Source: Gammaproteobacteria bacterium (GTDB lineage: Bacteria; Pseudomonadota; Gammaproteobacteria; Steroidobacterales; Steroidobacteraceae). Taken from it: a stretch of DNA of 5,954 nucleotides. Every line of letters starts with the position of its first letter. Position 1 is the first letter of the stretch. A program made the position numbers and the translations under genes. The DNA is taken from positions 1 through 5,954 of the forward strand of contig JASHVF010000185.1 in assembly GCA_030039615.1 (NCBI GenBank), given 5' to 3'. The notes under the pieces were generated by a model. The model saw only the letters and a program-made list of their open reading frames with translations. It was not told the DNA's origin and made no database searches. This document shows, one piece after another, positions 1-5,954 of the stretch.

Positions 1-890
1 GCCCAGGCGCGCGTGCGCGCGCCCGCGAGCCCGCGCTGCTTGAGCGTGTAGAGCGCGGCGAGGGTGAGCGCGGCCGCCGCGACCAGGGCGCCGATGCGGT
101 GCGTGAGGTGGATCGCGGTGCGCGCGGCGTTGCCGAGCAGGCCGCCCTCGGAGTCGAGGCGCGCGCCGTGCCAGAGCACGAAGGCGCTGCGAAAATCGGC
201 CGGCGGCCACCAGGCGCGCTGGCAGGTGGGGAAGTCGGGGCAGGCGATGGCCGCATAGTTGCTGCTGGTCCAGCCGCCGAGCGCGATCTGCAGCCCGAGC
301 GCCGCGAGCCCGAGGATCGCCAGGCGGCGTGCGCTCACGATCGAGGCGGCGCCGCCGAGCAGCGAACGGCCGGCGCCGCCGAGCGAGCTCGCCCCCCAGG
401 AGCTCACCGGGAGCGAGAGCGCGAGCCACCAGAGCATGCCGAGCGTCGTCAGGCCGAGCAGCAGGTGCGCCGTCACGATGAGCGGCGTCAGCTGCCAGGT
501 CACGGTGAGCATGCCGAGCAGCGCCTGCACGACGACGATCGCGGGCAGGCTGAGCGCCAGCGCGAGGCTCACCACGCGCTCGCGCCGCGCGCGCACCGCG
601 AGCGAGGCGATCGCGACGATCAGCAGCGCCAGGGCGCCGGCGCCATAACGGTGCACCATCTCGCGCCACGCCTTGCCGGGCTCGAGCGGTTTACCTGGGT
701 ATGCCGCCTGCGCCGCATCCTGTGCGGCGCCGCTCGGGGTGAGGTGGCCGTAGCAGCCCGGCCAGTCGGGGCAGCCGAGTCCGGCGGCGGTGAGGCGTAC
801 GTAGGCGCCGAGCACCACGACGACGAAGGCGAGCACGACCCCGGCGAGCGCGAGGCGGCGGATCCAGCGGGTTGCGGGCTTGTTTGGAAT
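1..890 (-). CDS. ctaA: Heme A synthase (CtaA/COX15 family), 3' end cut by window edge
   Basis: An integral membrane enzyme that converts heme O to heme A, the cofactor of the oxidase encoded alongside. About 296 residues are visible, against roughly 330-360 for the family, so the last membrane segment and stop codon lie outside. Seen directly: an Arg-rich N-terminus, then TM1 (about 13-30); a first periplasmic Cys pair in GCPDWPGC (C40, C46); the heme-site motif EMVHRY (E77, H80); TAHLLLG (H142); a second Cys pair in ACPDFPTC (C217, C223); and IHLTHRIGA (HR at 264-265). This is the two-half, duplicated architecture of COX15. The loop at about 161-187 is rich in Gly, Ser and Ala. The start is unusual: an in-frame TAA lies at 894-896, and the only well-placed initiator is ATT at 888-890, behind GGGAGG. 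The first in-frame GTG would remove half of TM1. It follows the SCO-like gene by 15 bases and is presumably co-transcribed with it. The family assignment is secure; the start is inferred. Confidence 0.95.
   Translation of the reverse strand, partial: MPNKPATRWIRRLALAGVVLAFVVVVLGAYVRLTAAGLGCPDWPGCYGHLTPSGAAQDAAQAAYPGKPLEPGKAWREMVHRYGAGALALLIVAIASLAVRARRERVVSLALALSLPAIVVVQALLGMLTVTWQLTPLIVTAHLLLGLTTLGMLWWLALSLPVSSWGASSLGGAGRSLLGGAASIVSARRLAILGLAALGLQIALGGWTSSNYAAIACPDFPTCQRAWWPPADFRSAFVLWHGARLDSEGGLLGNAARTAIHLTHRIGALVAAAALTLAALYTLKQRGLAGARTRAW
347..384. repeat. Two 14-bp direct copies, 24-bp period, inside ctaA
   Basis: CGGCGCCGCCGAGC occurs at 347-360 and again at 371-384. In the ctaA reading frame the pair encodes similar SLGGAG and LLGGAA segments within the loop between the two halves of the protein. 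The 24-base period preserves the frame. It could come from a short tandem duplication, or simply from biased codon use in a Gly/Ala-rich loop. Confidence 0.5.
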
Positions 891-896
891 GGCTTA

Positions 897-902
897 CCTC
901 CC
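897..902 (-). promoter_or_regulatory. Shine-Dalgarno site that sets the ctaA start
   Basis: The minus strand reads GGGAGG here, six bases before an ATT codon at 888-890. This is the strongest ribosome-binding site in this half of the window. It sits in the 15-base gap after the stop of the SCO-like gene. Its spacing fits initiation at ATT and no other in-frame codon, and an in-frame TAA between the site and ATT excludes any upstream start. Confidence 0.7.
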
Positions 903-905
903 GCG

Positions 906-1508
906 TCAGCCGATATGCGAGAGGCGCAGGAGCTTGCGCAGGTCCTCGAGCAGGCCGTGCGGATCGCTGCGCGCATCGTAGCTCATCATGAGGTTGCCGA
1001 GCGGGTCGACTACGTAGAGCGAATGCGCGCGCTCGCTCAGCGGAAACTCCTTGAGCAGGGCCGCGGCGGCCGGCCCGCTCGCATCGAACACCGCGAGCCC
1101 GGCGTCCGCGAGCGCCGGCGCGCCGCTGCAGCAGCTGCCGGTGGCGAGAAATACCCGCGCCACGCGCGGCATGTCGTTGTTGAGCGCGAGGCGCGTCTGG
1201 CGCATCACCAGGAGCGCCCGGTCGCAGTCGGCGTCACAGCCGCCATCGCCCACGTAGACGAGCGTCCAGGTGCCGTGGAACGAGGCGGCGGCCGCCGGGC
1301 CCGCCGCGCGCGGCAGCGTCAGCGCGGGCAGCGGCCGTGGCGGCTCGACGAGCGTGCCGTGATTGACGCGTCCGGCGGGACGCCAGCTGGTCCCGTAGTA
1401 GGTGTAGAAGGCGAGCGCCAGCGGCATGAGGAAGAGCGCCGCGAGCGCACCCACGGTGCGCAGGTTCCGGGCGCGCAGTGCCGCGGAGCCGCCGGGCGGT
1501 GAGCTCAT
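906..1508 (-). CDS. SCO-like membrane-anchored thioredoxin-fold protein, oxidase assembly
   Basis: A 200-residue protein with a cytoplasmic N-terminus, one membrane anchor (about 17-37) and a predicted periplasmic domain. Inside that domain are GGCDADC (C91, C95, a CxxxC motif) and, about 70 residues later, AHSLYVVDPLGN (H162). In the SCO1/SenC/PrrC family, CxxxC plus a His just before the 'DPxG' strand bind copper and act in CuA maturation or thiol exchange. I infer a similar role here, though overall similarity to classical SCO is low. A second vicinal Cys pair (C126-C127) is also present. Genes at this position, between SURF1 and ctaA, are often annotated only as hypothetical. The ATG at 1508 is preceded by GGAG (1515-1518) with six-base spacing, and lies 13 bases after the SURF1 stop, so the two genes are probably in one transcript. 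Function is inferred from motif and context. Confidence 0.8.
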   Translation of the reverse strand: MSSPPGGSAALRARNLRTVGALAALFLMPLALAFYTYYGTSWRPAGRVNHGTLVEPPRPLPALTLPRAAGPAAAASFHGTWTLVYVGDGGCDADCDRALLVMRQTRLALNNDMPRVARVFLATGSCCSGAPALADAGLAVFDASGPAAAALLKEFPLSERAHSLYVVDPLGNLMMSYDARSDPHGLLEDLRKLLRLSHIG

Positions 1509-1521
1509 GCGCTGCTCCGCT

Positions 1522-2235
1522 TCACTGCGGCGGCCGTGCGGCGCGCCGGCGCCGCACGCTCAGCACCGTGGCGACGATGACGCTGAGCGCCGCGAAGCAC
1601 CACCACTGGATGGCGTAGGAAAGATGGCGCAGCGGCGAGATGCCGGGCGGCTGCCAGTCGCGCACGTAGCCTCCGGGCTCGCCCGGGTCGAGCAGCAGGA
1701 TGCGCGCGCCGACGGGCACCGCGAGCGCGCCGGCGAGCTCGCCCGCGGTGGGGAAGCTCGTGACCTTGGGCCAGGGATCCTGCGCTCGTGGCGCCGCACG
1801 GCCGCTCGCGAGCCCGGCGCTGGGGAGGTCCGCGATCCGCCCGGTGAGGGTCAGCGGCGTGTCCGCGCCGAGGCGCACGTCGGGCAGCCGCGCGCGCGAG
1901 CCGGTGAAGGGCACCCAGCCGCGGTCGATGAGCAGCACGGCGCCGTCGGCGCGCGTGAGCGGGGTGAGCACCTCGTAGCCGGGCCGGCCCTGGTAGCTGC
2001 GATTGTCGATGAGGAACTGATGCTGCCCGTCGAGGCGGCCGCTCACGCTCACGCGCTGGAACAGCGCCACGTCCTGCGGCGCGCGCCCGGCGAGCGGCTC
2101 GAGCGTGTCGGCGCCGCGCGCGAAGCGCGTCCAGGCGGCATCGGCGGCGAGCCAGCGGTGCCACTGCCAGAAGCCGAGCCGCACGAACAGCGCGCAGGCG
2201 GCGAGCGTGAGCAGCGCGGTCACCAGGGTGCGCAT
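1522..2235 (-). CDS. SURF1 family cytochrome oxidase assembly protein
   Basis: A 237-residue inner-membrane protein with the SURF1 layout: an N-terminal TM (about 2-20) running into RLGFWQWHR (19-27), a large periplasmic domain, and a C-terminal TM (about 206-226). Family signatures seen are GRPGYEVLTPL (83-93), LIDRGWVPF (102-110) and HLSYAIQWWCFA (204-215). SURF1 proteins bind heme A and assist its insertion into subunit I, which fits the co-transcribed heme A synthase downstream. I chose the ATG at 2235 because the protein then opens directly with the hydrophobic segment, as is usual. An in-frame GTG at 2268 would add 11 residues (with three Pro/Ala-rich positions) and leave only 11 bases to the divergent gene. 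No clear Shine-Dalgarno site precedes 2235. It is the first gene of the SURF1, SCO-like, ctaA operon. Confidence 0.93.
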   Translation of the reverse strand: MRTLVTALLTLAACALFVRLGFWQWHRWLAADAAWTRFARGADTLEPLAGRAPQDVALFQRVSVSGRLDGQHQFLIDNRSYQGRPGYEVLTPLTRADGAVLLIDRGWVPFTGSRARLPDVRLGADTPLTLTGRIADLPSAGLASGRAAPRAQDPWPKVTSFPTAGELAGALAVPVGARILLLDPGEPGGYVRDWQPPGISPLRHLSYAIQWWCFAALSVIVATVLSVRRRRAARPPQ

Positions 2236-2279
2236 GGCGGCGTCCGGCGGCGCGCGTCCGCGATACACTCTGCGCCGTC
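2236..2279. promoter_or_regulatory. Divergent intergenic region between SURF1 and DUF2909
   Basis: These 44 bases separate two divergent start codons, so they should carry, or overlap, promoters for both directions. On the plus strand TACACT (2264-2269) matches the sigma70 -10 consensus at four of six positions and ends ten bases before the DUF2909 ATG. No convincing -35 is visible, and no Shine-Dalgarno site precedes either gene. On the minus strand I see no clear -10 for SURF1; its promoter may lie inside the DUF2909 coding region. Assignment rests on gene geometry more than on sequence motifs. Confidence 0.4.
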
Positions 2280-2501
2280 ATGAACTCGCTCTTCGCCCTG
2301 CTTCTGGTGTGTGCGCTGGCGGCGGTCGTGCTGAGCCTCGCCACCGGGCTGTTTCATCTGTCGCGCGGCCGCGGCGACGAGGACTCGCGCAAGCTGGCGC
2401 GCGCACTCACGGTGCGCATCGCGATCTCGCTGGCGCTGTTCGCGCTGCTGATGATCGCCTGGTATTTCGGGCTGATCTCGCCCCACGGACTCGGGCGCTA
2501 G
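2280..2501 (+). CDS. DUF2909 twin-transmembrane protein
   Basis: A 73-residue protein and the only plus-strand gene in the window. It has two hydrophobic segments (about 4-25 and 44-66) joined by a short charged loop, RGRGDEDSRKLARALTVR. The ALTVRI start of the second helix and the C-terminal GLISPHG are typical of the DUF2909 / 'twin transmembrane protein' family. That family is regularly found beside coxC and SURF1 in gammaproteobacteria. Its molecular role is not known to me; a part in oxidase assembly or stability is a context-based guess. It is transcribed against the whole oxidase locus, diverges from SURF1 across 44 bases, and its TAG stop directly abuts the coxC stop on the other strand. 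No Shine-Dalgarno site precedes the ATG. Confidence 0.88.
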   Translation: MNSLFALLLVCALAAVVLSLATGLFHLSRGRGDEDSRKLARALTVRIAISLALFALLMIAWYFGLISPHGLGR

Positions 2502-3395
2502 CTACAGCCAGTAGACGAACACGTACAGGCCGAGCCACACCACGTCGACGAAGTGCCAGTACCAGGCCACCGCCTCGAAGGCGAAGTGGCGCTGCGGCGT
2601 GAAGTGACCGCGCAGCACGCGCAGCCAGATCACCGTCAGCATGATCGCGCCGATGGTGACGTGCAGGCCGTGGAAGCCGGTGAGCATGAAGAACGTCGAG
2701 CCGTAGATCCCGGTCGAGAGCCGCAGGCCCATGTCGCGGTAGGCCTCGCCGTACTCGTGCGCCTGGAAGGTGACGAAGGTGAAGCCGAGCAGGAAGGTGA
2801 GCCCCAGGAACAGCGCCAGCTTGCCGCGCTGTCCGGCGCGCAGCGCGTGGTGCGCGATGGTCACGGTGAGACCGCTGGTGAGCAGGATCGCGGTGTTGAG
2901 CGCCGGGATGCCGAGCGGGTTCATGACGCTGAAGGTCGAGTCGGCGCGCCCGCCGACGTGGCCCGGACCGTTGGTCGGCCAGGCGGGCTCGAAGTGCGGC
3001 CAGAGGATGTAGTTGGTGAACACCTTGACGCCTTCGCCGCCGAGCCACGGCACCGCCAGCACCCGCGCGTAGAACAGCGCGCCGAAGAAGGCGCCGAAGA
3101 ACATCACCTCGGAGAAGATGAACCACATCATCCCCATGCGGAACGAGCGGTCGACCTGCAGGTTGTAGATGCCGTGCTGGTTCTCGTCGATGACCGTGCC
3201 GAACCACAGGAAGAACAGGCTCGCGAGCAGCGCCGCGCCCGGGATGAACGACCAGGCGCCGGTCCAGTCGTTGAGGAAGGCGATCGCCCCGAGCATCACC
3301 GTGAACAGCGACACCGAGGCGTAGATCGGCCAGGGGCTGTCGTGCGGGATGTAGTACTGCTTGGCGTCGGGGGCGTGAGCGTGTGCGTCGGTCAT
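2502..3395 (-). CDS. coxC: Cytochrome c oxidase subunit III (CoxC/CtaE)
   Basis: Subunit III of the aa3 oxidase, an integral membrane subunit that stabilises the catalytic core and helps proton uptake; it carries no redox metal. The 297-residue length is normal for gammaproteobacteria, with about seven TM segments. Seen: a short His-containing N-terminus, MMWFIFSEVMFFGAFF with the conserved buried Glu (E96), AHHAL (181-185), FQAHEY (210-215), FFMLTGFHGLHVTIG (235-249), and the C-terminal WYWHFVDVVWLGLYVFVYW block. The ATG at 3395 is chosen because residues upstream of it in the open frame are Arg/Ser-rich and overlap ctaG, so they are out-of-frame shadow. A modest GGGAAAG (3403-3409) lies seven bases before it. 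The gene begins 19 bases after the ctaG stop and ends at 2502, touching the DUF2909 stop on the opposite strand. Confidence 0.97.
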   Translation of the reverse strand: MTDAHAHAPDAKQYYIPHDSPWPIYASVSLFTVMLGAIAFLNDWTGAWSFIPGAALLASLFFLWFGTVIDENQHGIYNLQVDRSFRMGMMWFIFSEVMFFGAFFGALFYARVLAVPWLGGEGVKVFTNYILWPHFEPAWPTNGPGHVGGRADSTFSVMNPLGIPALNTAILLTSGLTVTIAHHALRAGQRGKLALFLGLTFLLGFTFVTFQAHEYGEAYRDMGLRLSTGIYGSTFFMLTGFHGLHVTIGAIMLTVIWLRVLRGHFTPQRHFAFEAVAWYWHFVDVVWLGLYVFVYWL

Positions 3396-3414
3396 GCGTT
3401 GGCTTTCCCGTGGC

Positions 3415-3960
3415 TCAGCGTCGCGTGACGCGCGACGACTCGTCGAAAAAGGTATAGGCGAGGGTGATCGTGTCGATGTGGCTCGGGAGCGACGGATCGA
3501 CGATGAAGCGCACCGGCATGTCGCGCCCCTCGTTGAGCGCGAAGTGCTGCGGCGCGAAGCAGAAGCACTCGGTCTTGTGGAAGTAGGCCGCCACCTCGGA
3601 CGGTGAGATGTTCGGCACCGCCTGCGCAATCGACTCGTGCCCGGTGAGATTGTGGGCGAAGAACTCCGCCGTGTAGAGCTCGCCCGGATGTATCTCGATG
3701 CGGCGCTTCTCGGGACGGAAGTCCCAGCTGCCGGCGCTCGCCACGTCGGTGAGGAACTCGACCGTGACGGTGCGGCTCGGATCCGGGTGCTCGATCGCGG
3801 TGACGCGCTCGAGGAGTTTGCCCTGGTCGCCGTAGCCGGTGACCGCGCACAGCGTGCGATAGAGCGGCACCAGGGCGAAGCCGAAGCCGAGAGCGCCGAG
3901 CGCGATGGCGCCGAGCTTCCAGGTGAGGATGCGGTTCTCGCGGTCGCGCGCGTCGCTCAT
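3415..3960 (-). CDS. ctaG: Cytochrome c oxidase copper chaperone CtaG/Cox11
   Basis: A membrane-anchored copper chaperone that delivers Cu(I) to the CuB site of subunit I. The 181-residue protein has a cytoplasmic N-terminus, one TM (about 15-35), then a periplasmic immunoglobulin-like domain. Key residues visible: VPLYRTLC with C38 just after the helix, and the copper-binding ECFCF motif with C132 and C134, flanked by QHF. NISPSEVAAYFHKTECFCF and the C-terminal LAYTFFD are also typical of Cox11. The start at 3960 overlaps the stop of the upstream 45-residue gene as ATGA. No strong Shine-Dalgarno site is seen, which suggests translational coupling. A longer open frame reaching 4206 exists, but those extra residues read through the small gene and coxA in a shadow frame and do not resemble Cox11. 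The gene sits directly between coxA and coxC. Confidence 0.97.
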   Translation of the reverse strand: MSDARDRENRILTWKLGAIALGALGFGFALVPLYRTLCAVTGYGDQGKLLERVTAIEHPDPSRTVTVEFLTDVASAGSWDFRPEKRRIEIHPGELYTAEFFAHNLTGHESIAQAVPNISPSEVAAYFHKTECFCFAPQHFALNEGRDMPVRFIVDPSLPSHIDTITLAYTFFDESSRVTRR

Positions 3961-4093
3961 CTCGTGGCCCGCACCAGCATCATGACGATGAAGCCGACGT
4001 AGAAACCCGCCGCGATGAGCCCGAACAGGAGCGCGCTGCGGCGCACCCGCCGGCGGCGCTGCGCCGCGTCGATGGTGTGCGGGAGCGGCTGCA

Positions 4094-4094
<1 letters not shown>
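3957..4094 (-). CDS. Probable cytochrome oxidase small assembly protein (single TM)
   Basis: A 45-residue protein with a basic N-terminal stretch (QRRRRVRR, 15-22) followed by one hydrophobic helix (about 23-42) containing GFYVGFIVMMLV. The basic-then-hydrophobic pattern implies an N-in orientation. Small proteins with an RR-rich segment, 'AL', and an F-x-GFI core are found between ctaD and ctaG in many beta- and gammaproteobacteria and are annotated as cytochrome oxidase small assembly proteins. I match it on pattern and position. The start is fixed by context: its ATG overlaps the coxA stop as TGATG, and its TGA overlaps the ctaG start as ATGA. Both overlaps point to coupled translation and support a real gene despite its size. 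A longer frame to 4178 would run inside coxA and is less likely. The precise function is not shown by sequence. Confidence 0.78.
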
Positions 4095-5701
<1,607 letters not shown>

Positions 5702-5709
5702 GTCAGGTG

Positions 5710-5715
5710 TTCCTC
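5710..5715 (-). promoter_or_regulatory. Ribosome-binding site of coxA
   Basis: The minus strand reads GAGGAA, eight bases before the coxA ATG, inside the 20-base coxB-coxA gap. It supports the 5701 start and is a clearer site than those of the downstream coupled genes. Confidence 0.7.
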
Positions 5716-5721
5716 GAGATG

Positions 5722-5954
5722 TCAGCCCGAAGCGGCTGCGGTAGCGGCAGTGGCGCTCGCGGACGGAGCGCTCGCCGGAGTGGCGGCGGGCGCGGCAGGC
5801 GTGGCCGCCTGCTTCTGCTCGGCCGCCGTGTTCTTCAGCCAGCTGTCGAAGTCGGCCCGGGAGCGCACGTCGACCACGATGGGCATGAAGCCGTGATCGC
5901 GGCCGCAGAGCTCGGCGCAGTTACCGCGCAGCATGCCGGTGAAGTTGTCGTCGA
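5722..5954 (-). CDS. coxB: Cytochrome c oxidase subunit II (CoxB/CtaC), C-terminal part only
   Basis: Only the last 76 residues are inside the window; the TM hairpin and most of the periplasmic cupredoxin domain lie beyond the right edge. The visible part starts in DDNFTGMLRGNCAELCG and contains the binuclear CuA loop: two Cys four apart in CAELC, then His and Met in GRDHGFM, giving the C-x3-C-x3-H-x2-M pattern. The Glu in CAEL is the expected subunit II ligand of the Mg site. Beta-strand MPIVVDV and the helix RADFDSWLKN follow, which normally end the domain. Here a further tail of about 34 residues (5725-5826) is low-complexity, half Ala with Pro, Ser and Thr. No cytochrome c domain (CxxCH) is fused after CuA. 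It is the upstream neighbour of coxA, 20 bases away, and subunit II accepts electrons from cytochrome c. Confidence 0.97.
   Translation of the reverse strand, partial: DDNFTGMLRGNCAELCGRDHGFMPIVVDVRSRADFDSWLKNTAAEQKQAATPAAPAATPASAPSASATAATAAASG

Noticed and set aside
7..22. Sixteen bases of alternating G/C-type purine-pyrimidine sequence with Z-DNA potential
   Set aside because: It lies in the ctaA coding frame and encodes ordinary Gly, Ala, Arg and Thr codons; in DNA this GC-rich such runs are expected.
99..1502. A 467-codon open frame on the plus strand opposite ctaA and the SCO-like gene
   Set aside because: Same cause: low-complexity Arg/Glu/Ala product, no start signal, and it lies over two genes with clear motifs on the minus strand.
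1505..2344. A 279-codon minus-strand frame overlapping SURF1
   Set aside because: Arg/Ala-rich out-of-frame reading of SURF1; the SURF1 frame has all family motifs.
2469..2483. GGGC/GCCC inverted repeat near the end of DUF2909 as a possible terminator
   Set aside because: Only a four-base stem with a seven-base loop, inside coding sequence and without a T-tract.
2407..3207. A 266-codon minus-strand frame overlapping coxC
   Set aside because: Out-of-frame shadow of coxC with Arg/His/Ala-rich product and no hydrophobic pattern.

Overview
The window is a high-GC chromosomal segment that holds most of an aa3-type cytochrome c oxidase (complex IV) locus: structural subunits, the heme A synthase, and several assembly factors. 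The gene order is coxB, coxA, small assembly protein, ctaG, coxC, then DUF2909, SURF1, SCO-like protein and ctaA. The subunit sequences match what I know of gammaproteobacteria such as Pseudomonas and Xanthomonas. I therefore infer a high-GC gammaproteobacterium, but the genus cannot be set from this window.

Layout, read along the minus strand from the right edge. The 3' end of coxB (subunit II, CuA site, 5722-5954, cut by the window edge) is followed by coxA (subunit I, 4094-5701). Next come a 45-residue membrane protein (3957-4094), ctaG/cox11 (3415-3960) and coxC (subunit III, 2502-3395). These five genes are packed with gaps of at most 20 bases. Two of the junctions overlap (TGATG and ATGA), so this is very likely one operon. 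On the plus strand a single small DUF2909 twin-transmembrane protein (2280-2501) faces coxC, and their stop codons abut. It diverges from SURF1 across a 44-base intergenic region. SURF1 (1522-2235), an SCO-like thioredoxin-fold protein (906-1508) and ctaA/cox15 (1-890, cut by the window edge) form a second minus-strand operon.

How the genes work together. CoxA, CoxB and CoxC are the catalytic core that oxidises cytochrome c, reduces O2 and pumps protons. CtaA makes heme A. SURF1 is thought to help insert heme A into subunit I. CtaG delivers copper to CuB in subunit I. The SCO-like protein has the ligand set expected for a copper or thiol factor acting on CuA. The 45-residue protein is probably a small assembly factor. 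Metal-site and proton-channel residues in CoxA and the visible part of CoxB are almost all intact, so the oxidase looks functional.

The locus is mostly a conserved respiratory one, and I see no mobile element, CRISPR array, RNA gene or new defence-type system. Points worth a second look are: an apparent ATT start codon for ctaA behind a strong Shine-Dalgarno site; a glutamine at the usual histidine position of the Mg site in CoxA; the SCO-like protein with intact CxxxC and His; the zero-spacer convergent stop codons; the possibly leaderless DUF2909 gene; and an alanine-rich tail on CoxB.
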